Shown one piece after another: positions 32,719 through 43,782 of a DNA stretch of 64,000 nucleotides; position 1 is the stretch's first letter, and each line of letters starts with the position of its first letter. The stretch is from [Phialemoniopsis] sp. UDSM-2020. Taxonomy: Eukaryota > Ascomycota > Sordariomycetes > Thyridiales > Thyridiaceae. A program made the translations under genes and the position numbers. The stretch spans positions 1,054,001 through 1,118,000 of the forward strand of contig JAEILZ010000001.1 of the NCBI GenBank assembly GCA_018873225.1, read 5' to 3'. The notes below the pieces were generated by a model that saw nothing but the letters and a program-made list of their open reading frames with translations, ran no database searches and had not been told where the DNA came from.

Positions 32719-33422
32719 TGTTGTTAGTCGTGCCATACTGCAGGAGTGTTCTCTTGTGGTGCAGGACAGGAACAATGACGGGAGAAGTTCCTCTAGAGAT
32801 CACGAAGGAATTAAGAACTCCAACCCACCCGCCGCGACACGGCGCCCTCCCCTAGACCAGGCAGGCAGACTCCTCCAGCTCCCCTTCCCCTTGGCAAAAG
32901 GAGGACCAGTCTGGTGAAAACGCCTCACTGCCATCCGCTAGCCGACGCCCTATCCGCTTCACGTCGATGTTAGAAAAGCTTGGCTTAGCGACCAGTGCGG
33001 ATTGAGTTTAGGTGCCATGCTGTGCGAGGCAGACCATGCCGGTTCGGGACGGAGCTGAAAGATGGCGTACGGGGTCCAATTCCGCACTCGCAGCGGAGTG
33101 ATTGGCTCAGACCGGCATCCTGTGCTCAAGCGAAACGCCTCACAGGTCTCGGCGCGAGGGGGCATCAATGCAATTGGGAAAGTTTCCTCGAGACCACCTC
33201 ACAAACTTCGGAACAAGGCACATAGCTGATTGGCGCATGTTTTATGATTATGTCATCAATGAATCTCAAGACTAACAAACAAACCCCCAGTGTTGGTGGT
33301 TCTGCTCTACCAAAAGTTACGGAGGTTTCTTGAGTAATGGTGTCCATACCCACATCCTTTTCCTCCAGCCCAGAGGAACAAAAGCTCGACGCAAAGATCT
33401 CCCCGCTTCTGCTCCAGCTTCT
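32719..33422. other. Intergenic region
   Basis: This 704-bp stretch holds the CFEM gene promoter on the left and the 3' flank of the F-box gene on the right. No gene or clear element recognised. Confidence 0.4.
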
Positions 33423-34837
33423 TCACTCGTCGTCCTCGTCGTCCTCATCGTCCTCCATCAAATGGCAGCCGCATTCGTTGCCACAGTACTCGCACGGCTT
33501 CGGCTCCGGGGTTGTCTCGAGCCAGTTCTTGGCGTCGTGATCATGCAGATGCTCCCTGATCTGGCCGCATGAATCCTCCGCATGGTCGCTCGTGGGGTAT
33601 CCCAGATTCTGGGTTCCAACACGGTGCTCGTCCCACATAACCCAAGCCATACGGCGTAGGGTTGTCTCGTATTTGCGACCCGACAGTCCTCTGGAGGTGG
33701 TCTCATCATCGGAAGCATTCCGAGTGTAAAGCCACTTCCAAGTGCTTGCTGGCCCCTTGTCGTCGTCTTGGAAGAAAGGGGCTGGAAGATTGTCCATCTG
33801 CACGACAGGCAGCTTGTCGGAGCCAATGCTAGCCAGCAAGTGGAAAGGGTAGCACATCTTCCTGCTGGTGGGGGGTTTGCCTGCACTATCAAGAAGGTCG
33901 GCAAAGCCGAACGAAGCTTCGTTGCCGTGGACTGCCAGGTTTTGCAAGCCTGTCAGGCCCTGGCGGAATATCTCATACTTGAGCCAGTGAGTCTTGTCAA
34001 ACCCGTCCGGGGAGTGACGGTCCGTGTCTTCAAGGTATGAAAGAAGTCGGGAAGATGCATTCTCTCCTTCAAACGCAGTATCAAGGCCTAAACAATGGCA
34101 AGTATGTATATTAGAACACTGAACTCAGCAAACTTCCGGGGATATCGGTACTCACACTGCTCCGAAATGTACTCCACAAGGAAGTCGTGTGCCACGCGAA
34201 TCTGCTCGAGCTCCCAGTATGCGAATCGAGCGAGATAAGTAGGGTTCATCGGATCCAAAGCCGACAGCTCGACGTGCTTGAATATGTTGTAATGAACCTC
34301 CAGGATGTAGAAGGCTCTCGCGAAGCGATGATATTCGGTCTGGGTGACCGGCCGGGCCAGTGTAGTTCGGATCGCCACAAGTTTGTCGAACAATGGTTCT
34401 CCCGGTTCTCCGTAGTGGCAGTCGTACGCGTCACTCAGGAACGACAGCATGCGTCGACCATACTCAGCGAAGCTAGTGGCAAAGTAATCGACGGCTGCGT
34501 GGCGACGGTCCATCTCTCCCGCTTCGGTCAGAGTGACATCGCGGAAGACGGGCTCCCGGCGTCGGAGGTGCGCGTCGAGGTATTCGATAATCTCGTCAGT
34601 TGTTTGCAGGTCTCGATGAGAGGAGTCCAGTGCCAGCAGGGCCTCCGGCATGACCTCTGCTGAGATTTGGTTGACGATGACTTTGGTGGCAAGCGCATCC
34701 TTCGCGCCGTTTGCTGCGGCGAGAAAGTGCTTCGATACTCGCGCCGCCGACTTGAGGGACTGCAGATCGGGTAGAACTTCTAGGATTGCCTGCATGACCT
34801 CCAGTGGGAGGTCCTCGAAAGGATTGGGCTCGTCCAT
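33423..34837 (-). CDS. F-box protein with acidic C-terminal tail
   Basis: Predicted 448-residue protein in two exons (intron 34088-34155). An N-terminal F-box (LPLEVMQAILEVLPDLQSLKSAARVSKHF, residues about 8-37) predicts binding to Skp1 and a role as substrate receptor of an SCF ubiquitin ligase. The remaining 400 residues are helical with no recognised repeat. They hold a conserved block ending in LRRMAWVMWDEHRVGT, shared with the F-box gene at 35841-37145. Near the end is CEYCGNECGCH, a possible metal site, followed by a run of Asp/Glu (EDDEDDEDDE). The target is unknown. Such genes are highly expanded in filamentous fungi. Confidence 0.85.
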
Positions 34838-35182
34838 GACGCGTGAAGTTCGTGATCACTTGTTGTGACTTGACTACTTGGTGGGCGATGAGGGTTTTCG
34901 CCTAGGCGCGAAAGATGGCAATGTAGGAATTGTAGCGAAGCGGGAGGCTCTGGGAATATTTAAAGGCGAGTTTGGGTCGTGACGCACAGGGTAACTAGTG
35001 ACTAGACAAGATTTTCATCTGAACAAGTGATTCACAGCTGAAATGTTGACACGGTTGGCACGGGTGAAAAGGCCACCAGCGACTCAATACGTACAGAACG
35101 CTGAGCATCTGTTTGAAGCGAAAAGTGATAAGACCGCTTAACTATAAGCGTTACAATGCAATATTTCCTTTGCCGAGTACAG
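34838..35182. other. Intergenic region between F-box loci
   Basis: This 345-bp stretch holds the promoter of the F-box gene on its left. Short ACTTGTT/AACAAGT motifs recur (34858-35030) and also appear in the next spacer. No gene. Confidence 0.35.
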
Positions 35183-35375
35183 TCATTTATCATATTTGCT
35201 CTTCATTCCAAGAGATGAATTTCCCTAATTGACCAAACAGGTTAGTCCTCGTCCTCAGATTTGTCCTCAGACATACTTGCACGGCTGACTTTAGCGATTG
35301 CAAGTCTGGAAGGTATTCCAGGATCATCTGGAAGACCTCCAGTGGGAGGCGGTCGACGGCCTCTGGGTCAGTCAT
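35183..35375 (-). pseudogene. Truncated F-box remnant
   Basis: The ATG at 35375 opens a frame with a clear F-box (LPLEVFQMILEYLPDLQSLKSAV) nearly identical in register to that of the neighbour at 34837. The frame then stops at 35190 after only 61 codons. A good-looking intron (GTATGT donor at 35276, ACTAAC branch, TTAG acceptor at 35225) would instead give a 46-residue product ending at 35183. Within that intron, a different frame reads an acidic tail ending in SEDKSEDED, like the C-terminal tails of the neighbours. A deletion of the central body of an F-box gene explains all of this. It could still make a small Skp1-binding peptide. Confidence 0.6.
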
Positions 35376-35840
35376 GTTGAAGTTGTTTATGGTGGTAAGT
35401 TTCACTGCAGTCTGTATCAGTTGAGAAAGTTGAAGAGGTTGTTAATAGGAGTCCATGTGACAACCTCAGCCGTACGCAACAGTGGAGTAGAGGCCTACCT
35501 TGAGTGAATATATGTAAGGCAATCCAGTCCCTACAGTGACAAGGAACAGGTTGCAACTGAACAAGTGAATGAAAATGAAGAATCCTATAGCAATAAGAAG
35601 TGAGTTGGTGACAGAGAGGCAGTAGTAACGAACAAGTGAGTGAGTGCAAACGCTGGTGAATATTTTTATGTTTCTAAAGAGTTTGTTAAGTTGATTCAAG
35701 TCCATCACAACGACAATCTTCTTCTTGCTAATACCTTCTGCACAGTCTGGTATATTCCAATCAAGTGCAAATCCTCACTTGAGAACGTGCCTTTCGTTGA
35801 GATGTCACTCACACATATCAGGCCTGATGATTTAGACAAG
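35376..35840. other. Intergenic region between F-box loci
   Basis: This 465-bp stretch contains GAACAAGTGA motifs (around 35561 and 35632) like those near 35010. No gene seen. Confidence 0.35.
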
Positions 35841-37145
35841 TTAGGACTCATCCTCAAATCCGTCCTCGGAAGAGTGCTCAGACCAAAACTCAGGCCAATC
35901 CTCAGACTCGTCTTCAGTCCTAGAAGAAAAATTCTGCTCAATCTCTGCAGTCCGGATCCTGCTGGCATCCCACATCACAAGGGCCATGCGTGCGTGCTGG
36001 TCCGCTACGTCACACTAAAAATAGCACATGTGAATAAACAGCGATCCCTCGCACTCAGCCAGGACCCTGAGCCCCCGCTTTCCGATCTCCATGGGTCCCT
36101 TGTCGTCCTCTACCAAGAACGCGCCCACGTCGTCCATGAGCTTAACGTCCGTACCCCGACGGTTTGGTCTTCTAAATGACTGGAGTTCCGTCATGCGGAG
36201 GCTCTTGAGAAGAGGATGCTTCATAAACCATTTGTCACACCTCCAATCCTGCTTCCAATCGTTGGCTTGTGGTAGCTCGACCAGCTCTGTGAGGCGCCGG
36301 CGGCCTTCGGCGGCAACGCTCTGCAGGCTGACGAGCTTAAGCGTGAAGAGATGGTATCGTAGATTGTGTTCGACCAGGGTACATCTCTCGGGTGGGATTG
36401 AGGATGCATGTAGCGCGTCGCGTAGAACTGGCCTTATGACAGTGCGAAGGAGAAAGTCGCGGACTGAACCGAGTTGAATGTTCTCCCATATTGAGAAATA
36501 CGTGAAGAAATCAGAGTGCTGGGCTTCACAGATCAACTTATGCCGCGCCCTAAAGCCTCGAAGTCGATCGATTTGCGACTGTCCCTCCATCCCGGGGTCC
36601 GATAGGTGACCGAACAGGTTGCAATAGAGTTCGAGGCGGTAAAATGCACGAGCAAAGCGGTTCCATTCTCGCTCGCTAGGTGCAGGAAGCTCACCGCTAA
36701 CAACCGGCAGGTACTTGACAGCGTCGTGCTCGATATCTGTAATATATCTCCAATGACGGAGGGCATCATCAGAATAGACATTCGTAAAATACTGGACCGC
36801 AGCATATACCTTGGCCATCTCTGTAGCCTCCTTCAGGGTGACCCGTTGAAGGATGGAAGTTCGGGTAGGGAGATAGGTGCTGGTGAAATCAACGATCTTC
36901 TCCGTCTTGTTACCAGGACCCAGATGTGCCGATTTGAGAGCTAGGAGAGCCTCGGGTAGTAGGTTTGGAGACACCTGATTCGTGATCACCCTGGTGGCGA
37001 GTCGTTCCTTTCCGCCATTGGCCACACTGAACATGTATCTGCTCGTCCTTGCGGCTGCTTTGAATGATTCGACGTCAGGCATCAAGGAAAATATCATCTC
37101 GACGACCTCGACGGGGAGGCTTTGAAAAGGATTAGTGTTCGCCAT
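35841..37145 (-). CDS. F-box protein, paralogue of the neighbour
   Basis: Predicted 417-residue protein. The F-box lies at residues about 9-37 (LPVEVVEMIFSLMPDVESFKAAARTSRYMF), followed by a body that matches the 33.4-34.8 kb gene (EALLALKSAHLG, RFARAFYRLELYCNLF, DDKGPM, RGLR). Without splicing, the frame ends at 36015. Removing 36015-36065 (51 nt, donor GTCCTG, acceptor TTTTTAG) continues in frame into DQHARMALVMWD and an acidic tail ending at 35841, exactly matching the end of the paralogue. The weak donor leaves the C terminus less certain than the rest. Role: probable SCF substrate receptor; target unknown. Confidence 0.75.
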
Positions 37146-37913
37146 CGTGGAAGTGTCTTGAGTTGTAAACTGCAGAGACGGTTGTTTGGCGCGCTGCAGG
37201 AAAAGGGCGTACGTCGATTCTTGTTATTCGAAAGCGAGAAGGATCTTTGGTTATCTGTGTCAGAGGGAGAAGAAGACCTACAGTGTTGCATGGTTGCTGG
37301 TATTTATACTAGGTATGGAATAATGAAATAAGAATATGGTAGTGATGAAGAAACATTCACTCGGTCTCTTTGGAACCAATGCTTTGAAATTGGGTGTTAG
37401 TTGATTCTATATGTGAAAAGAACAATGACTATGTTTTCTGCAAAAGAGTTTTATTGAGTAGAACAAGTTTGCTCGTAGACAGAAACAATCAAGTCCACTT
37501 TCATCAAAGAGCCAATGTTGCTTAACTTGGTATGAGTTCAAAGAAACAACGAACAAACAACCAGTGATCAAAGGGCAGTAGTGACAAATCATCAACCAAA
37601 GCTGCCCACAATTACCAATGACAAAGCTTCCTTGACGTAGCACCTGTGTTAGATGATAGATGTGACATGGACAAAGTCAAGAATCACTTGCTTGTTCGTA
37701 CAAGACTTGACGTGGGTAGTGGCATAACCCTGCATTGACTTTACTTCCGGGGGATCCATTTGGCTTCGCCACGTTTGAACAGTGAACACAGCAATCGCTT
37801 ACTTTTGGAAAATCGATTCAATGACGCTCTGCGTTTTCCGATTCTATCGTTGAAGTTTGTCAAGTAATGACAAGTACAAATGAACGCAAAGAAGAGGAAG
37901 TAATCGTCTTCAT
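37146..37913. other. Intergenic region
   Basis: This 768-bp stretch holds the promoter of the F-box gene and the 3' flank of ATG27. TCAAAG/CTTTGA-type motifs are frequent at 37380-37640. No gene recognised. Confidence 0.4.
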
Positions 37914-39042
37914 CTAGTCATCCCACTCCTCATCCAGTGAATCTATCAGCCTGTTCTCGTCGTCGCGGTTCCGACTCCTCCCGGTCGGCGACCTCGAAAC
38001 GGTGTGGTAGCCCCTGCGGCTCGGCAGCATGCGAGCACACGATGACGTAAGGATTATGAAGGTGTCCTGGATGAAGCTCCAGATGCCTGCCCACAGGCTG
38101 TAGTTGGGCAGCTGCCTCCAGCCGCGGGCGTGCGCGACCGTGCGCTGGTAGAAGATGCCGCCGACGACGTAGACGAGCACGGCAATAAAAAAGATGATGG
38201 CGAAGACGCCTCCAGGTCCGACGCTACCGGGCTTGTGGGGCTCGGCGCCGGCGCAGGCGTGGATGGAGCGGACCTTGAAGAAGTAGGCGCACTCGCCCGG
38301 GTCGGCGCCGACAAAGGAGATGGTGGCAAAGTTGTTGAGCGACCCGCTGTCGCAGATCAGGGAGAAGGTGGCCGACTTGCGCTGGCGCTTCGACTTGGAC
38401 TTGCTCGCCGTGACGCCCTTGCTCTTACTCTTGGACGAGGAGTAATCGTCCTCTTCGTCGTCATCCTGGTATGACTTGTATGATGCGCCGTCGTGGATCG
38501 TGGAGCGGCGCTTGGCTAGGTCGAAGCTGTCGTCGTCGACGGGTCCGCATGGCGAGCCGCCGGTGTATTGCAGGACAAGCTCGCGGCCGCGCGGCTTGAG
38601 GACTGAAGTTTGTTGTCTGTACGCAGCACCAATCAGTATCCGGTCATGGAGAGTCTTTCGTGTATAGTAGTCTCTGCCCTTACCCTAATGAAAAGATCTT
38701 GCCCTTGGACTCGTAATATGCGCTGACGTTCCTCCAGTCCGCCTTCTCAATGCCAATCACATCCTTCACGGGGTCCACCACTGCGCCGCAGATGTTCATG
38801 GTGAAGTTATATCCGTAGTCGTGTCCTCGCGCATGGTAGTCTGTCGATGGGACGCTCTTCTTGGGTTTAGTCCCTTCTGCCGGCGCAATAGCCATGTCCG
38901 GGCTGAGATCGAAGAATGCGCCGCTCGTCGACGAGGCCGTGCATGGTGCTACCGGAGTGGTCTTGTCGGCATCTGCGGCGGCGAAGGTCCGGCCTGCCAA
39001 GGCAGAGAGGAGGAGGAGAAGGTGCGACGCCGTAAGCCTCAT
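37914..39042 (-). CDS. ATG27: Autophagy protein Atg27
   Basis: Predicted 353-residue type I membrane protein, two exons (intron 38617-38683). Atg27 helps to recruit Atg9 vesicles for autophagosome formation and cycles between Golgi, endosomes and vacuole. Features: a signal peptide (MRLTASHLLLLLSALAGRTFA), a luminal mannose-6-phosphate-receptor-homology domain with paired cysteines (GYNFTMNICGAVVD; GGSPCGPV; FSLICDSG; PGECAYFF), a Ser/Lys-rich low-complexity loop (SSSKSKSKGVTASKSKSK), one transmembrane helix (GVFAIIFFIAVLVYVVGGIFY) and a cytosolic tail. The tail includes GYHTVSRS, whose Tyr-x-x-hydrophobic resembles the YSAV sorting signal of yeast Atg27. The frame runs upstream to 39288, but the signal peptide sets the start at 39042. 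Divergent from the sterol reductase gene. Confidence 0.88.
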
Positions 39043-39624
39043 CGTGGAGACGGAGTACCTGGGACGTGTCGAGGTCCGGCCGGGAGTCAGTGCGCCGGCG
39101 GACGGCGGGTTCGGCGCGGCCGGTGGAAACGAAGCGAGCGCGGCTCGACCTGGGTTGCTATTCTCGGACTCTAGGTCTGTCTGATGCTGAATGATAACAA
39201 AATGTTGCGAACCTAATCCCGTAGATCTATGGCGTTGGACGTTGCTCGGGGTCGTCAATAATGTGAAGGGTGCAGTCGTGGAGGACAAAAGCCACTTGTC
39301 GTAATCCTTTCAACCTTCTTTACACGTGTGTCTAGCAAGATTGGCCTTGATTGGCCTGCCCCTGAGCTCCAAAAGCAAAGAAAAAGCCACTTATGTAATC
39401 GACCATTCTGCCTGCTATTCATAGCGCTACTGAATGTTTTAGTGGGGTAATCCAGGGAGACTTCAGGGCATTGACAGCTGAAGATCGCCCCCACTTCCAC
39501 TAGCTCATTCGATCAATCAATGACCCTCACAACTTGTGTCGCGTAGAGATACCTATCAATTTGATATGCCCCTTGCATCCCAGCAGTCCCCTCGCATCGC
39601 AAGACATGCCAATCTCACATAATC
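39043..39624. promoter_or_regulatory. Divergent promoter between ATG27 and the sterol reductase
   Basis: A 582-bp shared upstream region. I see no clear sterol-response or other consensus element that I would defend. Confidence 0.35.
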
Positions 39625-41216
39625 ATGGCGCCAAAATCCGTGTCAGCAGCCTCCACGGGCCATCCCGTCTCTCATAAACCCCACGGCTACGAGTTCTTCG
39701 GACCGTAAGTTTCCCAATTGGTATTGTCGCAATAAGAATTACTGACGCGCGCTGCCAGGCCTGGCGGCTTTGCCATCTCCTTCGGCCTCCCCATCCTCTG
39801 TTACCTCTTCACCTTTGCCTGCAACGATATATCCGGATGCCCTGCGCCCTCGCTTCTCAATCTCAAGTCGCTCGACCTCGAAACGCTCAAGCTCGAAGTA
39901 GGATGGCCCGCCAATGGAGTGTGCGGCCTGATAAGTTGGAGGGTCATGGGTTGGACCATCGCGTACTATCTGTTCAGCGCAGTCCTCCATAGGGTGCTAC
40001 CCGGGCAGCATGTGGAGGGAACAGTGCTCGCCAATGGCGGTCGGTTGAAGTACAAGCTCAACAGTGAGTTGTCCATGCGCGGGTGCTTTCATGTAGTTGC
40101 TTGAATACTGACAAGGCGTCGCTAGCGCTTACATCTACCATCTTTACTCTCGTGGTCTGCCTCGCGGGCACCATCGCTCAGGGTGCCGAGTTCCCAGTAT
40201 GGACCTTCATGACCGACAATTATTTGCAGCTTCTCACGGCCAATATCCTGATCGCGTACTTCCTCGCCACATTCGTGTATGTCCGCAGCTTCAGCGTCAA
40301 GCCCGGCAACCCGGAGCACCGCGAGCTGGCCGCCGGTGGCCAGTCCGGCAACATGTTGTATGATTGGTTCATTGGCCGCGAACTCAATCCTCGTGTGACG
40401 CTACCGCTGCTCGGCGACATCGACATCAAGATCTTCATGGAACTCCGCCCCGGCATGCTTGGCTGGATGCTACTCAACTTTGCATTCATCGCCAAGCAGT
40501 ACCGTACCTACGGCTTTGTCACTGACAGCATTGTCTTTATCTCTGTGATACAAATGGTGTACATCATCGACAGCCAGATCATGGAGTCTGCGATCCTGAC
40601 CACCATGGACATCACCACCGATGGTTTCGGCACCATGCTTGCCTTTGGCGACCTCGTTTGGGTCCCGTTCATCTACTCCACCCAGTGCCGCTACCTCTCG
40701 GTCTACCCCGTGTCTCTCGGCGTCCCGGGCCTGGTGGTGATGGGCGTCCTGCTCGTCACGGGCTTCTCCATCTTCCGCCTGACCAACAGCCAGAAGAACA
40801 CCTTCCGCACCAACCCCGACGACCCGAGCGTCGCCCATCTCAAGTACATCACCACCAAGACCGGGTCGCGCCTGCTCATCTCGGGCTGGTGGGGTATCGC
40901 CCGCCACATCAATTACTTTGGCGACTGGATCCAGTCCTGGCCGTACAGCCTGCCCACGGGTATGGCCGGCTACGCGATCCTAGCCGCTGGATCGGGTGTG
41001 GATGGGGCCTCCATTATGGCGGACGGCAGGGAGGTCGTGCAAGGCGCCGCCAGGGGGTGGGGCATGATCTTTACCTACTTTTACATCGTTTACTTTGCCG
41101 TTTTGCTAGTCCATCGCGATGGTAGGGACTCGGAGAAGTGCGCGCGCAAGTACGGCGAAGACTGGGAGAAGTACAAGAAGATTGTGCGGTGGCACATCAT
41201 CCCCGGCGTATACTGA
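39625..41216 (+). CDS. ERG24: Sterol C-14 reductase (ERG24/erg-3 type)
   Basis: Predicted 491-residue multi-pass ER enzyme that uses NADPH to reduce the C14-C15 double bond left after lanosterol 14-alpha-demethylation in ergosterol synthesis. Three exons (introns 39705-39758 and 40064-40125). Motifs of the ERG4/ERG24 family: GPPGGFAI at the start, CNDISGCPAPSLL and GGRLKYKLN as in the Neurospora C-14 reductase, PRVTLPLLGDIDIKIFMELRPGM, the LLISGWWGIARHINYFGDW signature and the C-terminal KYGEDWEKYKKIVRWHIIPGVY block. The early motifs favour C-14 reductase over the C-24(28) reductase ERG4. Several filamentous fungi carry two ERG24 copies, so this may be one of a pair. Confidence 0.88.
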
Positions 41217-41355
41217 ACAACCCGAGCATTGAGTGCGCACCTCTTGTTTGAAAAGTCCTAATAGATAATGCTTGATCTGGGTGTATCTAAGGGGTCATAA
41301 CTCATGTTAGCTCCAGCGCTTTGAAAGAGGCAATCAAACCCAACACAATGAACTA

Positions 41356-42444
41356 TCAAATTTTGTTGTCCCCAGCGACGTCCAGAAACTTCGTGATTTT
41401 CTGGACAGCTTGCTTATCGCCGTCTACAGTACCGGCCAACTCCTCATCAACCCAGCCATCCGTCCACCCACCACCAAAATCAATCAGTCTTGTCTCGTCG
41501 TCGCTATCGACAATAACGTTGCTCGGCTTTCCATCACCCCAGACAACGCCAATATTGTGCAGTTGGTCCACCGTCTGGCGAATCTGTAATGCCCACTTCT
41601 GTCTCGTCTCGACCGCCGTTGTAGCGATGTCGATCTTGTTAAGGCCACGTCCCGACACCCACTCACGTAACAGAGCTATAATATGCCCTGATTCGTCGTG
41701 TCTGACGTAGCCCAGCAGTTGTGAGACATGTATTGGCGTGCGGCAGCGACCTGATTGACAAGCCTGCCGTATCTTGTGCAGAGCTACCAACTCGGACTCT
41801 AGCGTTGGATCTAGTAATCCATCCTTCTGAGCTCTACAGATCAGCTCTCGACCCTCGACTTGCACGCGGCTCAATGTGCTGCCCGCGCCGTGTACAAAGG
41901 TCTCTAATACAATGACATCTTTGGACGAGTATTGGGGAAGACTTTCATCGATGTTGAAATCCTGCTCGATTCCGTGATCTGGAGTTGGCTCAAGATTTGT
42001 ATGTGTCTCGCTGGCGGGGATGCGGCCTACTGAAACCTTGCCGCCCACGGTTTTGAGACCAAACGTGAGAGTAGGAGGGTAAAGAATAGAGTGCAAGTCC
42101 TGTTTGTCCGGCTCACCGATCGACATGTTGTGAGATGCTGCTTCTCTGAAGGCAACTCTCCCGGCTTCAAGAATCAGTTCGAGAACGTCATCTAAAATCG
42201 TCTCATACTCATCAACATCCTCTGCGACGGTGGCTCGGCCAAGAAGATCAATGAGGCGATCTTCGACGAAAAGTGTTTCGCTAGGGCCTTGCCGGTCGAC
42301 TTGAGATACAGAGCTCGGGAGAATCGTCAGATGCATTCGCTGACCATTAAAATCGAAGAGGATGTCGGCGCCATCACTATCGCCGGCATCAATCCGATAC
42401 ACATCAATCTCGTCCATCTCACCGATACTGCCGGATTCGCTCAT
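41356..42444 (-). CDS. Protein-kinase-like protein of a fungal family
   Basis: Predicted 362-residue protein, single exon. The C-terminal third has a kinase-fold catalytic core: ALQIRQTVDQLHNIGVVWGDGKPSNVIVD in the place of HRDLKxxN (WGD replaces HRD), then RLIDFGGGWTDGWVD with the metal-binding DFG and a motif (ELAGTVDGD) typical of a large fungal family of kinase-like proteins. The N-terminal 200 residues are acidic, with a DLIDLLGRATVAEDV-type helix and no known domain. A glycine-rich ATP loop is not obvious, so catalytic activity is uncertain. The start at 42444 is the first ATG in the frame. It converges with the sterol reductase, with 139 bp between stops. Confidence 0.75.
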   Translation of the reverse strand: MSESGSIGEMDEIDVYRIDAGDSDGADILFDFNGQRMHLTILPSSVSQVDRQGPSETLFVEDRLIDLLGRATVAEDVDEYETILDDVLELILEAGRVAFREAASHNMSIGEPDKQDLHSILYPPTLTFGLKTVGGKVSVGRIPASETHTNLEPTPDHGIEQDFNIDESLPQYSSKDVIVLETFVHGAGSTLSRVQVEGRELICRAQKDGLLDPTLESELVALHKIRQACQSGRCRTPIHVSQLLGYVRHDESGHIIALLREWVSGRGLNKIDIATTAVETRQKWALQIRQTVDQLHNIGVVWGDGKPSNVIVDSDDETRLIDFGGGWTDGWVDEELAGTVDGDKQAVQKITKFLDVAGDNKI

Positions 42445-43440
42445 TCTGGGACGTCTAGAGAAGAAGGGGCAGTTGGCTGCTTGGATGCGATGTCTGAGAC
42501 AACTAGACTGACGAAGGTCTTTTAAGTCTTGAACCCGAAGCGCGCGAGTGCAGTTGCAGTGCAATCCATGGTAAATTTGGTGGAGGAGAAAATCATCAAT
42601 GGATCAATTGCAATCACACGGACCGCCCGCCCTGGCGCGCTTGCAGTGGTCCTCCTATTGGCTAGCCTTCAGAATCAGTATACAAGCGCCGTGAAATATG
42701 CTAAAAGCATCAAGCGCCTGGCCCTGTCAAAGTAGCCATATCCACTGAGCTAACGGAGTGGAGGCCGACTTATTCCAGGACGGGCAAGTATCAAGGCCAA
42801 CAGTGAATGACCGCACTTTTCTAAAGCCATGTCAAACTCAGGTATTGACTGTTGGTACCAAAATATCAACACTTGGCAGGAGCGGCAGTTACGATTGGCT
42901 GAGTCTTCCCAACTGAGGCCTCGTTTTCAATCTACCTTTCTAGAAATGTTGCCGCCAGCTATCTTTCAAATTCTCGCAATGAGTGAGACGCCTGATAGTC
43001 AGCGTCTAAACGACGTCAGTGATATCAACCCGGAGGCATCGGAGATTGAAGATGAGAATCGAAGCGGCTATCAAGTGTATCCTACTGGACGACTGAGACT
43101 AGCTGGCCGAGGCTGAGTGGCCAGCAGTATGTGATTGTCGTTGGCAATCGAGGCGAAGTTGGCCGTAAAGGAGGAACACCTTGTCCGGGTTGAATAGCTT
43201 CCACGACTGAGTACCTCGTAACGAGTCCAAATTCGAGGGGAGAAGATCCAATACATCACTTCACGCTTTCGAATATATAAGGGCCATTGCGCATAGCTCT
43301 CATGTATGCTCGATTAACATTCTCTTCCTACCCGTCAATCTATCTCAGTTGCTTCAATCGGAAACTCGTTTGCTCGTACTCAGTTGTTGAGATTGTTTCA
43401 ATTCCCAAAGTCTTGTCTCTGCCCTAAGACAGTGTGCATC
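42445..43440. promoter_or_regulatory. Intergenic region with TATA box of the 43.4-kb gene
   Basis: A TATATAA box lies at 43274-43280, about 160 bp upstream of the ATG at 43441. A 95-codon ATG frame at 42829-43116 is listed separately with low confidence. Nothing else is seen. Confidence 0.4.
42829..43116 (+). CDS. Doubtful small reading frame
   Basis: A 95-codon frame starting with ATG (SNSGIDCWYQNINTWQERQL at the N terminus) and rich in acidic residues in the second half (DVSDINPEASEIEDENRSG). It has no signal peptide and no known domain. Composition is protein-like, but length and isolation leave it near chance level. It may be a decayed gene fragment. Confidence 0.2.
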   Translation: MSNSGIDCWYQNINTWQERQLRLAESSQLRPRFQSTFLEMLPPAIFQILAMSETPDSQRLNDVSDINPEASEIEDENRSGYQVYPTGRLRLAGRG

Positions 43441-43782
43441 ATGTGCCACAATACTACAATTATACACCGGTGCGGTCGACACACTGGCCGTGAAATCACA
43501 TACTGTTCTCGGGCTACTCGTAACCGAGCTACCGGGAAAAGGAACATGTGTAGTAATAGATCTACTACACGGTCGAATCAGCGAGACTCGTTATGCGGCC
43601 ATAGAAACTGTCGTCACAACCAACTCAATGGTGTTTGGGTTTGCTGCATGTGCGGGAATAGTCCGAACCGCTATGGACGTTGCGTTTTCGTACGTGTGGT
43701 GGATGAGGAGCTTGTTTATAATCCATGCAACCACAGACCGTGCGATGAGTGCACAGCTTATCAGTCCCAGAGACGACGTTGA
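43441..43782 (+). CDS. Small cysteine-rich, zinc-ribbon-like protein
   Basis: Predicted 113-residue basic protein with 13 cysteines and several histidines. CxxC-like and CxxH-like pairs include CGRH, CGHRNC, CCMCG and CNHRPCDEC. The starting segment MCHNTTIIHRCGRH and the later WVCCMCG...RYGRC and CNHRPCDEC blocks resemble a common class of uncharacterised small fungal proteins with zinc-ribbon-like spacing. There is no signal peptide, so intracellular zinc binding is likelier than secretion. A TATA box at 43274 and a good start context (atcATGtgc) support expression. The stop is at 43780. No named family or function. Confidence 0.6.
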   Translation: MCHNTTIIHRCGRHTGREITYCSRATRNRATGKRNMCSNRSTTRSNQRDSLCGHRNCRHNQLNGVWVCCMCGNSPNRYGRCVFVRVVDEELVYNPCNHRPCDECTAYQSQRRR

